A DNA stretch of 61,042 bases, taken from contig SXIK01000138.1 of assembly GCA_005772855.1 (NCBI GenBank), positions 1-61,042 of the forward strand, given 5' to 3'. A model generated the notes under the pieces. The model was not told the DNA's origin and ran no database searches. It saw only the letters and a list, made by a program, of their open reading frames with translations. Origin of the DNA: Planctomycetia bacterium. GTDB taxonomy: Bacteria > Planctomycetota > UBA8108 > SXIK01. Shown piece after piece: positions 9,239 to 18,195 of this stretch (within the stretch, counting starts at the first letter, position 1; the number at the start of each line of letters is the position of its first letter). A program made the position numbers and the translations under genes.

Positions 9239-9260
9239 CGGCGACTCCTCAGGAAATTGA

Positions 9261-9312
9261 AAGTCCAACGCGTTTGGAGCAGGCACGCACTACGCTTCTC
9301 CACGTTGGACTT
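9261..9312 (-). promoter_or_regulatory. Long stem-loop in the leader of the TPR operon
   Basis: AAGTCCAACG at 9261-9270 and CGTTGGACTT at 9303-9312 form a perfect ten-base-pair stem. An inner GGAG (9276-9279) pairs with CTCC (9298-9301). The structure ends about nine bases upstream of the GAGGAG ribosome site of the TPR gene. It could be a leader regulatory element, a protein-binding site or an mRNA-stability hairpin. The rest of the 250-base gap to leuD holds a short inverted repeat (CTCCGG/CCGGAG near 9471-9484) and no gene. Confidence 0.4.
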
Positions 9313-9488
9313 CGCATCGATGAAGCTACACCCGCCCACGGGCGAATGCAATCCGGCACTCGCGTGAGCGTGTGACAAGATTTCGCGCTCCGTCGTCCCG
9401 TCGTCGCCTTCACTGACACTGTCCCTGGCAACGCCCGAGAAGATCCGGCGTCGGGTCTGCGCCGCAGACTCCGGAGCCGGAGGCTCTG

Positions 9489-10112
9489 TCAGGCAAAGGC
9501 TCTCGTGTACGCGAGAGACTGCGCGATCCGGCGAACGTCTGCGGGCGCACTCAAAAGCAGCGCCGTCCCATCCCAGGTGCCGCCAAGAAAACTCTGGCGC
9601 ACGCCTTCGGGCATCGAAGCCGGGGCCGAGGCCATTTCCTTGCCGTTCGAGGAGATCGACACCTTGCGACTTTCGAGGTCCAGGCACACCTCCGAGCGCG
9701 GATTCTCCTCGACAAGCTTCTGGAGCTCTTGAACGTCCCCCACGCTCGCCGTCAAACACGGAAGCCCGAGCAGGACACAATTGCCAAGGAAGATCTCGGC
9801 GAAGCTGACAGCGACAATACCATGGATGCCCCAGCGCTGAAGCCCCTGCGGGGCGTGCTCGCGCGAGGAGCCACAGCCGAAGTTGCGTCCGCCGATGAGG
9901 ACGCTGGCGCCGCGATAGGCAGGGTTGTCGAACGGATGCTGGCCCGCTGCCTGCTCGCGGTCGTCCTCGAACACGTGGGTCTCGAGACCTTCAAAAGTCA
10001 CGCAACGAAGGTATCGAGCCGGCATGATGCGGTCAGTGTCGATATCATCGCCTCTGAGGGGCAAGGCTCGACCGGAGACACGGCAGATCACGAAATCTTT
10101 CACTGGGATCAT
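9489..10112 (-). CDS. leuD: 3-isopropylmalate dehydratase small subunit
   Basis: The 207-residue protein is the swivel-domain subunit of isopropylmalate isomerase in leucine biosynthesis; with LeuC it interconverts 2- and 3-isopropylmalate. Diagnostic features are DDIDTDRIMPARYL near residue 20, the HPFDNPAY segment, and the very conserved GRNFGCGSSREHAPQGL near residue 75. These lie in the order expected for LeuD, and the length fits the family (about 165-215). It follows leuC by 25 bases on the same strand, so the pair should form one operon and one enzyme. Homoaconitase and methylisocitrate isomerases share this fold. The leuCD pairing favours leucine synthesis, although leuA and leuB are not in this window. 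Confidence 0.93.
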   Translation of the reverse strand: MIPVKDFVICRVSGRALPLRGDDIDTDRIMPARYLRCVTFEGLETHVFEDDREQAAGQHPFDNPAYRGASVLIGGRNFGCGSSREHAPQGLQRWGIHGIVAVSFAEIFLGNCVLLGLPCLTASVGDVQELQKLVEENPRSEVCLDLESRKVSISSNGKEMASAPASMPEGVRQSFLGGTWDGTALLLSAPADVRRIAQSLAYTRAFA

Positions 10113-10137
10113 TGCATTTCTCTCTGAAGGCGAGGGC

Positions 10138-11547
10138 CTAGAGTAACTGCCTCACGTCGCTCACTTCGCCAGCGATGGCGGCAGCTACCACCATGGCGGG
10201 GCTCATGAGAAGGGTGCGGCCCGTGGGACTCCCCTGCCTGCCCTTGAAGTTGCGGTTGGAGGAGGAGGCGCACACCTGCCGCCCGACGAGCTTGTCGGGA
10301 TTCATCGCGAGACACATGGAGCACCCGGCGTCGCGCCACTGGAAGCCAGCAGCCCGAAAAATCTCGTGCAGCCCTTCCGCCTCTGCGGCCCGCCGGACCT
10401 GGTCCGAGCCTGGCACGACAAGCGCCTTGACATGGGCGGCGACACGGTTCCCCTTCGCGATTCGCGCGGCCTCTCGCAGGTCGCTGAGTCGGCCATTGGT
10501 GCAGGAGCCGATGAACGCCACATCGATCTTCGTTCCCGAGATTGACGCTCCGCCCTTGAGCTCCATGAACTGTAACGCCTCCTCCACGCTGGCTCGGTCG
10601 GCCGGGGGCACCTCGTTCGCACGCGGGATTGGCTCATCGATCTCGACGGACTGACCCGGGTTGATGCCCCAGGTGATCGTTGGCTTGATCCTCGTTCCGT
10701 CGAGCTCGGCTTCATCGTCATAGTGCGCGTCCCGGTCCGAAGCCATCGACCCCCACCACGCGACGGCTCTTTCCCAGGCCTCGCCCCTCGGCGAGTAGCT
10801 TCGGCCCTTCAAGTACTCGAACGTCTTCTCATCAGGGTTCACGTAACCGGCGCGAGCGCCGCCCTCGATGGACATGTTGCACACGCTCATGCGCTCCTCC
10901 ATCGACATGGCCTCCACGGCCTCGCCAGCGTACTCATAGGCGTAACCAACGCCGCCCTGGACACCGAGCTTGCGAATGATCGCAAGGATCACATCCTTCG
11001 CGTAGCTGCCTCGAGAAAGCCGGCCGCTCACGCGGATCCGACGGACCTTGAGCGGTGACAGGGCCAGACACTGGGAAGCGAGGACATCGCGTACCTGACT
11101 CGTCCCAATGCCAAAAGCGATCGCGCCGAAAGCCCCGTGAGTCGAAGTGTGGCTGTCCCCGCAGGCAATCGTCATGCCCGGCTGCGTCAACCCGAGCTCC
11201 GGCCCCACGACATGCACAATGCCTTGCCGCTCATCGCCCAGGTTAAAGAGCGCGATACCATACTCCCGGCAGTTCCGTTCAATCGCGGTCATCATCTCCT
11301 CGGCCAGAGTGTCAAGGAAAGGACGGCTGCGCTCTGCCGTGGGCACAATGTGGTCCACCGTCGCGAAGGTGCGGTCCGGATAGGGAACCTTCCAACCGTG
11401 GCGTCGGAGGTCGGCGAAAGCCTGAGGGCTCGTGACCTCGTGGATGAGGTGCAAGCCTATGAAGAGCTGTGTCTGACCTCCAGGAAGCTGTCGAACAGTG
11501 TGGGCATCCCAAATCTTCTGAAGGAGGTTCTTTCGCATGGGTAGCAC
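10138..11547 (-). CDS. leuC: 3-isopropylmalate dehydratase large subunit
   Basis: The 469-residue protein is the iron-sulfur aconitase-family catalytic subunit. Visible landmarks are ATVDHIVPT near residue 65, [20 protein letters not shown] near 130, the first cluster cysteine in [12 protein letters not shown] near 350, and the CxxC pair in [15 protein letters not shown] near 412, followed by [11 protein letters not shown]. All three cluster ligands are present. The length equals the usual LeuC length of about 465-475. The start is taken as the first ATG, but the second ATG at 11538 ([11 protein letters not shown]) fits homologues equally well. It is the first gene of leuCD and is divergent from the lipoprotein gene at 11734 across a 186-base spacer in which I see no clear attenuator. 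Confidence 0.94.
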   Translation of the reverse strand: MLPMRKNLLQKIWDAHTVRQLPGGQTQLFIGLHLIHEVTSPQAFADLRRHGWKVPYPDRTFATVDHIVPTAERSRPFLDTLAEEMMTAIERNCREYGIALFNLGDERQGIVHVVGPELGLTQPGMTIACGDSHTSTHGAFGAIAFGIGTSQVRDVLASQCLALSPLKVRRIRVSGRLSRGSYAKDVILAIIRKLGVQGGVGYAYEYAGEAVEAMSMEERMSVCNMSIEGGARAGYVNPDEKTFEYLKGRSYSPRGEAWERAVAWWGSMASDRDAHYDDEAELDGTRIKPTITWGINPGQSVEIDEPIPRANEVPPADRASVEEALQFMELKGGASISGTKIDVAFIGSCTNGRLSDLREAARIAKGNRVAAHVKALVVPGSDQVRRAAEAEGLHEIFRAAGFQWRDAGCSMCLAMNPDKLVGRQVCASSSNRNFKGRQGSPTGRTLLMSPAMVVAAAIAGEVSDVRQLL

Positions 11548-11733
11548 TGAAGCAGAGTACGGCGCAGAGTTCCGAGAAAGCTCCTTAATTTAGCAGGCGA
11601 TCCCTGCGGAGAACATCTCAAAGTTCCTGGCGACTCCTCCTGGGCACTATGGCGCCGACTTGTTGGGCAAACGATTACCGGACGATTCCGCTTCCTCTCA
11701 ATTTGATGGACAAAAAAGTCGAAAACTATCGAC

Positions 11734-12357
11734 ATGAAGAACTGCACCCTGATCCCCATCCTGTTCCTTCTCGTATCCTGCGGCGAGACCATGGCATTTC
11801 GAGGCGCAAGCCAGGACGACTCTGTCCCGGCCTACCGTGACTACCTCCAGAAGTACCCCGACGGGTCCCACACCGAAGCCGCTCACCGGCGCGTCGAGGA
11901 CCTCCTCCACGAGCAAGCCTTGAAGGAGAAGAAGCTCGAGTCCATCGATCGGTACCTCCGGGAATACCCCAAGGGCCGGCATGTCCAACAGGCAACGATC
12001 GAAAGGCGGAAGCTCGCTTACGACCTGGCGCGGTCGGAGGACACGCCAGCCGCTTACAGGACTTTTCTGCGCCAGCACCCCGAGGGAGCGCTCGCCGAAT
12101 CGGCACGGGAACGCATCGAGGGGCAAAGCTTTGGGGAGGCGATTCGGGAGAACACCACCAACGCCTACCGGATGTTCATCCAGCTCTTTCCCGATAGCCG
12201 GCACCGACAGGAGGCCGAGACCGCCATGGCGCGTGCAGCCTTCATCGAGGCAGCGCAAGCCGACACCGAGGAACGCTACCAGCAGTTTCTGAGGAGCCAC
12301 GCCGACTCGAGCTACGGGGAGCGAGCAAGAGAACGGCTTCAAGCGATGACCAAGTAG
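11734..12357 (+). CDS. Lipoprotein with five TPR-like repeats
   Basis: The 207-residue protein has a lipoprotein signal peptide; the hydrophobic stretch LIPILFLLVSC ends in a lipobox with Cys16 as the acylation site. The mature part consists of five degenerate repeats of about 36 residues. They have the pattern Y-x2-[FY]-L-x3-[PH]-[DEA]-[GS]-x4-A-x2-[RA], for example PAYRDYLQKYPDGSHTEAA, ESIDRYLREYPKGRHVQQA and AAYRTFLRQHPEGALAESA. This resembles the TPR-like repeats of BamD or YbgF-type periplasmic proteins. A small inverted repeat GTCGA/TCGAC sits directly before the ATG, with no Shine-Dalgarno sequence visible. Periplasmic or outer-membrane location is inferred; function unknown. Confidence 0.8.
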   Translation: MKNCTLIPILFLLVSCGETMAFRGASQDDSVPAYRDYLQKYPDGSHTEAAHRRVEDLLHEQALKEKKLESIDRYLREYPKGRHVQQATIERRKLAYDLARSEDTPAAYRTFLRQHPEGALAESARERIEGQSFGEAIRENTTNAYRMFIQLFPDSRHRQEAETAMARAAFIEAAQADTEERYQQFLRSHADSSYGERARERLQAMTK

Positions 12358-12535
12358 CCAGGGCCCTTCCGCAAACCGTCTGCCCCTTGACCAAAAACAA
12401 CGCTGGCGCTGGCGCCTGGAGTGGTAAGATTTTACACGTACACTTGAAGGTCTCCTCAACCTCCGGCGATTACTGAGAGGCCCCCGCCTCTCGCGGAAAT
12501 GAAGGCCGGCAAGCCGAACGAAAAGTGGAAGAGTT

Positions 12536-15382
12536 ATGGCCATTCGCCCTGCGTTTCGGACTTTTCTCCTGCCAGGTCTCCTGTTCGGGGCGTCGGCATC
12601 ACCTGCGCTGGCGCAGCAGCAACCCGCCGCCGTCCTTGCCAAGTCGGCCAACAACTCCGCGACCGGCGCTTCCAACCGTTGGGACTTTAGCGCCACGGAC
12701 CTTTCGTTCAAGGCAGAGAAAAAAGAGGTTTGGGTCATCGACGCCTATTCCTCGACAGATCCGGCCATTGTCAAATTTTCGTCCGAGAACTTGCCTGCGA
12801 ATCCGACCAAGGTCCTCATCAACTTGCCCCAGGAACAGGCGACAGCCCCCGTGCTGGGAATCGCAGAGATTCCCCACGGCGTATTCAAGGGAAAGAATCT
12901 CGTCCTCGTCGATAGCGCATTTGGAACCAATGCAGCGCCTCGGCCCGAGATCGCAATCTACGGAGACGACGGCAGCCTGGAGGCCGGTGAGACTTTCGCG
13001 CCCCTCGATGGTCTCGGTCAGAACGTGGGCATTACCTCGATCGACGTGAACCCCGTGCGCGAGGAGATCGTGGCTTATGATTACGTCCACCACAGCCTGC
13101 TGATTCTCGACTTCGGATATGATCTGGTGGGTGGTCCTTTTCCCCTCGAAGGTTTTCCCAACAATTTCGTGGGACCCTGGTTCTACGGCACGGTCAATCG
13201 TACCGGGCTCAGGGGCGGCGGCGTGGGAGTGGCTTATAACGATCCTGACCACGTCGTCGTGACCTCGAGCTTCACGAACCAGAGCGACTGCCACTGGGCG
13301 CTCGAGTACGACCTGACACAGAACGGCGCTTACTCCTTGAGGGCCATTGACCTCAGCCAGGCGGGCTCCTCGGGCCTGAACCCCGACCTCGCCTTCGCCG
13401 GCTGCGCGATCGGGAAGGTAGGAAATGACTCGGCGCTCTTCGCACTCAATACCGGCGACGACAGTCTCTACGCGTTCAGCTTGGCGCTTGAACCCCATGC
13501 ACCCCCTGTCGCCCTCGTGAGTTGTAGCACTGATGCCGCAAGCGGCCGCTACACACTCTCCTGGACAGTGGCTGCGGCCCCCTCGACGTACGACGGCTTC
13601 GCCATCCTCGAAAATGGGGTGACGGTCGCGACGTTGGGACCCACGGAATCGACCTACACGTCCTCGCTCCCCACGTTCGGACGAGCCATCCTGGAGGTGG
13701 CGACTCAAAAAGATGGTCTGACTGGCGGCCCCCGCCTCGTGTGCGAGACGAATAACAGCTTTCGCCCAGCCCTCCCCGGCATTGTGACGGACACGACGCA
13801 GATCACGTCGCTTGGCGTACTCTCCGGCCTCGCGGTCGAGAAGATGCCCCCGACGGCGCAAGAGTTCCGCGGGTACGTGATCGGTCAGGGGCAAAACGAC
13901 ATCGAGGTCTTCGATCACACCTTGGCCGTCTTGCCGCTCGAGAAGCTGACACTGAACCCACGAGTCGTCACGCCTCAGGGTAGCTCCAATCTGTCGGCCA
14001 TCGGCATCGCCCTCGTGAATCTGAATGGAGAGAAAGTGATCGCAGTTCTCGACCCTGACGGGCCGACGGACTCGGGTGTGCCGAGCGCAGGATTCTACTC
14101 GCTCGCCCCGGGGAACCGAGGCGTCAGGATCAAGGAGATCGATCCGATCGATCTCGGCGCCCTGACTCCGGTGCCTTTGCTTTTCGACTGGGACTCGGAC
14201 AGTGACAACCACTTCGTCGCTGGAGGCTCTGTTCCGGGTACGCAGAATTTCGTTCTCGTCCGGATCCTTTTCGACGGAGAGACCCTCGTGGCCACGCAAC
14301 AGACCCCAATTCCTCAACGGCAGCTCACGCCATTTTTGAGTGCGCCCTTGACCGGAGTGGGTCTGTCCGTCCTGCCAAGCGGCAACCTCCTTGTCGCAGG
14401 CTCCGACACCTTCTCGAGAACGTACACCGAGGCGCTCCTCATGTCACCCTTCGTTGACGCTGCGCCGGGCCGCGCAGCAGCTCCCGGGAAATTTATCGGA
14501 TATGCGCAGGGGCTGCCGGGCCTGGGCAATTTCATGGCCCTGGGCTCCGGCCTTGGCCCGAGCACGATCTACGGTCTTGAGACAGCCTATTTTCCGCCCG
14601 AGCCTGCCGATGAAAAGGGGGTTGGTGTCACTTACCTCCCGACGGGCAGCATCACCCTCCTTTCGAACCCCTCGACCAATCAGGTACTCACTAGCCAGGC
14701 TCGCCGACTGATTCATGGCACCAATACGTGCGCGCAGCCCGACTTGCTGGCAGAGCAGCTACTAGATTCCATCGATGACCTGGCGACGGGCACCAGCTCC
14801 AAGGGGGCCCTGACCACTCCAGGCTTCGCCAAGAACCTGGGCGCGATCGACTATTTTCTTTATGTGATCAACCAGTCCCAGACCGCATCCACGGACTTGA
14901 CCCTCGAGGTCTTGCTCGACGGCGCTGTCGTGACCGAGGCCAGCCACAAGATTTCCCTGCCGCCCGGGCGGTATTTTCGCCGCTGGCTGCCGGCTCGCAG
15001 CGAGGACTCGCTTCAAGTCAACGTGACCAATAGCGGGAAGGATGCAGCGAGTGTTCGCGTGATCACGGGGGCCATGGGAAGCGGTTCCGCGCCTCAGCCC
15101 CGACCGACTTTCCGCCGCGGCGACTGCGACACCAACGGAGTCGTCAACCTGACGGACGCCATCTTCGGCCTCAACCACCTGTTCACGGGCGGAGTGGAGC
15201 CCACCTGCGCCGACGCCACCGACACCGACGATGACGGCAAAGTTTCGCTCACGGACATGATCCAGATCCTCAATTTTCTCTTCAAGGGTGGCGGCCCGCC
15301 GATGGCACCCGGGGCGGAAATCTGCGGCCTCGACCCAACCGACGACGGATTATCCCTGTGTGACTATCCTGCCTGCGAGTAG
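12536..15382 (+). CDS. Secreted protein with C-terminal dockerin-like calcium-binding repeats
   Basis: The protein has 948 residues with a classical signal peptide (hydrophobic core FLLPGLLFGASA, likely cleavage after ALA near residue 26). The central 800 residues are beta-rich and include propeller-like or fibronectin-like stretches (a CSTDAASGRYTLSWTV segment near 330). No enzyme motif is recognised. Residues about 858-920 contain two calcium-loop repeats, GDCDTNGVVNLTDAIFGLNH and DTDDDGKVSLTDMIQILNF, each followed by LF-x-GG. These are typical of dockerin-like tails on planctomycete exported proteins. Near 12475-12492 the leader holds a GAGAGGC/GCCTCTC hairpin. The tail may mediate surface attachment or protein pairing; no matching cohesin was recognised in this window. 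Confidence 0.8.
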   Translation: MAIRPAFRTFLLPGLLFGASASPALAQQQPAAVLAKSANNSATGASNRWDFSATDLSFKAEKKEVWVIDAYSSTDPAIVKFSSENLPANPTKVLINLPQEQATAPVLGIAEIPHGVFKGKNLVLVDSAFGTNAAPRPEIAIYGDDGSLEAGETFAPLDGLGQNVGITSIDVNPVREEIVAYDYVHHSLLILDFGYDLVGGPFPLEGFPNNFVGPWFYGTVNRTGLRGGGVGVAYNDPDHVVVTSSFTNQSDCHWALEYDLTQNGAYSLRAIDLSQAGSSGLNPDLAFAGCAIGKVGNDSALFALNTGDDSLYAFSLALEPHAPPVALVSCSTDAASGRYTLSWTVAAAPSTYDGFAILENGVTVATLGPTESTYTSSLPTFGRAILEVATQKDGLTGGPRLVCETNNSFRPALPGIVTDTTQITSLGVLSGLAVEKMPPTAQEFRGYVIGQGQNDIEVFDHTLAVLPLEKLTLNPRVVTPQGSSNLSAIGIALVNLNGEKVIAVLDPDGPTDSGVPSAGFYSLAPGNRGVRIKEIDPIDLGALTPVPLLFDWDSDSDNHFVAGGSVPGTQNFVLVRILFDGETLVATQQTPIPQRQLTPFLSAPLTGVGLSVLPSGNLLVAGSDTFSRTYTEALLMSPFVDAAPGRAAAPGKFIGYAQGLPGLGNFMALGSGLGPSTIYGLETAYFPPEPADEKGVGVTYLPTGSITLLSNPSTNQVLTSQARRLIHGTNTCAQPDLLAEQLLDSIDDLATGTSSKGALTTPGFAKNLGAIDYFLYVINQSQTASTDLTLEVLLDGAVVTEASHKISLPPGRYFRRWLPARSEDSLQVNVTNSGKDAASVRVITGAMGSGSAPQPRPTFRRGDCDTNGVVNLTDAIFGLNHLFTGGVEPTCADATDTDDDGKVSLTDMIQILNFLFKGGGPPMAPGAEICGLDPTDDGLSLCDYPACE

Positions 15383-15437
15383 GGGAAGAACAGCCGACCC
15401 ACTTCCTTTTGGCTCCAGCAGACCTTAATGTCTGGGC

Positions 15438-16166
15438 ATGCTGCAATCCAAAGTCGCAATCGTCACCGGGGCCGGCTCGGGTATCGGACGCGCCGTCGCG
15501 AGGGCACTCCAGGTCGCAGGGGCTCGTGTGGCCCTCCTGGGCCGCCGCAAGGAGCTTGTCGAGGAGGCCCGAGAGGCCATCCATGCCGAGCCGGGCACCA
15601 CCCTCACCTTCGAAGTCGACGTCACCCACCGTGCCGCCCTCGCTGCGGCGATCAAGGCAATCGAGGAATCGTGGGGTCGCATCGATATCCTCGTCAACAA
15701 CGCCGGCACCAATACGCCCCGCAGGGCGCTCGAGGATATCGCCCCCGAGGACTGGGACCAGGTCGTCGGCGTCAACCTCACGGGAGCGTACAACGCGACA
15801 CGAGCCTGCCTCCCCGCCTTGCGCCGCTGTGGAGCGGGAATCGTGATCAACATCGGCTCGACCTCGAGCTTGCGACCCACCCGGCTCGCGGGGATTGCCT
15901 ACGTATCCTCGAAGCACGCGATCGTCGGTTTTAGCGCCTGTATCGCGCTCGAGGAAAGGAAGCACGGCATTCGAGCGACCGCGATCCACCCCGGCGAGGT
16001 TGACACCGCGATTCTCGAAAAACGCCCGACGCCGGTGAGTGCCGAGCGACGCAGGCTGATGCTCCGTCCGGAGGACATTGCCGAAGCCGTCGTCTTCGCC
16101 GCCACGCGGCCTCCGCATGTAAGCGTGCCAACGATGGTGGTGGAGCCCAGCTCACAGGAATTCTGA
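15438..16166 (+). CDS. SDR-family NAD(P)-dependent oxidoreductase
   Basis: The 242-residue protein is a classical short-chain dehydrogenase/reductase. The cofactor loop TGAGSGIGRAVA is at residues 9-20, the NNAG motif near 90, the catalytic serine in INIGSTSS near 140, and the YxxxK pair in YVSSKHAIVGF near 155. The PGEVDTAI segment after strand 6 is also typical. The length is standard for the family. The closest general relatives are FabG-like ketoreductases and various sugar or alcohol dehydrogenases, and the substrate cannot be read from sequence. It follows the dockerin-like gene by 55 bases and precedes the uracil-DNA glycosylase gene by 72, with no functional link evident. Confidence 0.88.
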   Translation: MLQSKVAIVTGAGSGIGRAVARALQVAGARVALLGRRKELVEEAREAIHAEPGTTLTFEVDVTHRAALAAAIKAIEESWGRIDILVNNAGTNTPRRALEDIAPEDWDQVVGVNLTGAYNATRACLPALRRCGAGIVINIGSTSSLRPTRLAGIAYVSSKHAIVGFSACIALEERKHGIRATAIHPGEVDTAILEKRPTPVSAERRRLMLRPEDIAEAVVFAATRPPHVSVPTMVVEPSSQEF

Positions 16167-16238
16167 CCCGTCCCGGGAAGAGGCCTCCGTCTTCGGCCGG
16201 CTTGATACGGCCGGATCGGTCGACTAACCTTCTTCCTC

Positions 16239-16949
16239 GTGAAAAGTCGAATCCACCACCAGGACTCGTTGGAGGTGCTTCGCAGCGATCTGGTGGGCTG
16301 CCGAAGATGCCCACGGCTTGTCGATCACAGGGAGAAAGTCGCCCGGGAGAAACGACGCGCCTACCGCGATTGCACTTACTGGGGCAGGCCGGTCCCCGGT
16401 CTTGGTGACCCGAAGGCCCGGCTCCTCATCGTGGGCCTTGCGCCCGCGGCGCACGGAGCCAATCGCACCGGCCGAATGTTCACGGGCGACCGATCGGGCG
16501 ACTGGCTCTACCGTGCGCTCCATCGGGCCGGGCTGGCCTCGCAGGCAGCGTCGACAGGCCTGGATGATGGGCTCAAGCTGCGCGGAGTCTTCATCACGGC
16601 GACGACGCGCTGCGCTCCACCCGACAATGCGCCCTTGCGTGTGGAGATGGAAAACTGCCGTGAGTACCTGCTGCGGGAGCTCGCGCTTCTGCGGAACGTC
16701 AAGGCAATCCTCGCCCTCGGGAAAATAGCGTTTGATGGCTCGGTCCGTGGGCTCCTCGAGCGCGGCGCGATCCTGCCCCGCCCAGCACCCAAGTTTCGAC
16801 ACGGGGCGATTGTGCGCCTGGGGGGCCATTGTCCGCCGATCGTGGCCAGCTTCCACCCGAGCCAGCAAAACACCCAGACGGGCCGACTCACCGAGGAGAT
16901 GCTCGACGCCGTGGTCTCCAGCGCGAAAACGCTTGCGACGGGCCATTGA
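16239..16949 (+). CDS. Uracil-DNA glycosylase, family 5 (UDGb-type)
   Basis: The 236-residue protein belongs to the uracil-DNA glycosylase superfamily and should remove uracil or other deaminated bases from DNA in base-excision repair. The N-terminal CRRCPRLVDHR supplies the first two cysteines of an iron-sulfur cluster, and CAPPDN and CREYLL later offer the other two. Motif A is GLAPAAHGANRTGRMFTGD near residue 67; the alanines where other families carry Asp or Asn mark family 5. Motif B is ASFHPSQQNTQTGRLT near 208. The length matches UDGb proteins (about 220-260). The start is GTG at 16239; no better start with a ribosome site is visible. Confidence 0.88.
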   Translation: MKSRIHHQDSLEVLRSDLVGCRRCPRLVDHREKVAREKRRAYRDCTYWGRPVPGLGDPKARLLIVGLAPAAHGANRTGRMFTGDRSGDWLYRALHRAGLASQAASTGLDDGLKLRGVFITATTRCAPPDNAPLRVEMENCREYLLRELALLRNVKAILALGKIAFDGSVRGLLERGAILPRPAPKFRHGAIVRLGGHCPPIVASFHPSQQNTQTGRLTEEMLDAVVSSAKTLATGH

Positions 16950-17040
16950 CCACCCCGGCGACGCCTGGTTCTAATGCCCCTCGGCCCCATTGAAGCCTAC
17001 AAACCTCAGATCAAGAGAAACTCTCCCAAGGAGCCTGCGC

Positions 17041-18084
17041 ATGCCCGGAAAGTACCGTTTTTCATTTGGTCCCTGGAACATCCACGAAGGCGCTGATCCC
17101 TTCGGTCCGCCCGTGCGCGAATCCTTCGCCTTTGACGAAAAGCTCAAGGTTTACAAACAGCTTGGATTCCAGGGCGTTCAGTTTCACGACGACGACGTCG
17201 TGCCTTCCATCGATCGTTACTCCCACACGGATGTCCTGAAGAAAGCCCGAGAGGTAAAACGACGCCTGGACGAGCTCGAACTCGTGGCGGAGTTCGTGGC
17301 TCCCCGGCTCTGGGAGGATGCACGAACGACGGATGGCGCGTATACCTCGAACGACTCAAGAGATCGCGATTACGCGATCGAACGCTCCGTGCGCGCGGTC
17401 GAGATCGCACGGGAGGTGGGCTGTGACAGGATCGTGCTCTGGCTTGCCCGCGAGGGCAGTTACCTCCGCGAAGCCAAGGACCCGGCGCGGGCCCTCAGCC
17501 AGATCGTCGAGGCCATCAATCGCATGCTGGCTGCGGACAGGGGAATTCGGATCCTCATCGAGCCAAAGCCCAACGAGCCCATGGATCAGGCCTTCCTGCC
17601 CACCATGGGCCACGCGATCGCAGCGGCGTACCTGACGGACGACCCGACCCGCGTCGGGGCTCTCATGGAGTCAGCCCACGCGATCCTGGCCGGCCTTGAC
17701 CCGTCCGATGAGATGGCGTTCGCGCTCGGGCACCGGAAGCTCTGGGGCGTGCACCTCAACGACCAGAACGGGCTCAAATACGACCAGGACAAGGCTTTTG
17801 GCTCGGTCGATCTGCGCCGGGCCTTTGACCAGGTGCGCGTCCTCGAACGTCACAACTATGGCCAGGCGGGCGAGTGGGTCGGTCTGGATGTCAAGGCAAT
17901 GCGCACTCAGCGGCGTGACGTCTCCTTCGCGCACCTCAAGCACTCGAAGGAGACTTTCGAGCTCCTTGTGGAAAAAGTCCGAACCTTCGACGAGCCCGCG
18001 GCCCAGCGATCCATCGCCGAGAGGAACTACGAGGAGCTCGACCAACTTATCCTGCGCCACCTCCTGGGATTACGCGAACGCTGA
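17041..18084 (+). CDS. xylA: Xylose isomerase
   Basis: The protein has 347 residues from the ATG at 17041, which has AAGGAG eight bases upstream; the upstream frame to 16990 lacks one. It is a TIM-barrel, metal-dependent aldose-ketose isomerase interconverting D-xylose and D-xylulose. Seen motifs match compact class I enzymes: the catalytic histidine in FHDDDVVP near residue 41, the EPKPNEP metal/lysine motif near 175, MESAHAILAGL (Glu and His ligands) near 208, and KYDQDKAFG (two Asp ligands) near 245. The segment HLNDQNG replaces the usual HIDLNGQ and appears two residues shorter. Other aldoses could be the true substrate. No xylulokinase or xylose transporter is nearby. Confidence 0.82.
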   Translation: MPGKYRFSFGPWNIHEGADPFGPPVRESFAFDEKLKVYKQLGFQGVQFHDDDVVPSIDRYSHTDVLKKAREVKRRLDELELVAEFVAPRLWEDARTTDGAYTSNDSRDRDYAIERSVRAVEIAREVGCDRIVLWLAREGSYLREAKDPARALSQIVEAINRMLAADRGIRILIEPKPNEPMDQAFLPTMGHAIAAAYLTDDPTRVGALMESAHAILAGLDPSDEMAFALGHRKLWGVHLNDQNGLKYDQDKAFGSVDLRRAFDQVRVLERHNYGQAGEWVGLDVKAMRTQRRDVSFAHLKHSKETFELLVEKVRTFDEPAAQRSIAERNYEELDQLILRHLLGLRER

Positions 18085-18195
18085 GGGTGGCCGAGGCGCC
18101 CCAAAATTGGGCTACCGTGCGTCGGGGGGAGAGCCGTATACTCGAGAATCTGCTCGATTCCCTCCCTTCACCTAGTCGCAGAAACGTGGCCCTCC

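Noticed and set aside
9235-9780. A 181-residue minus-strand frame across the leuD 3' end
   Set aside because: It overlaps leuD out of frame and covers the leader hairpin; its composition is not protein-like.
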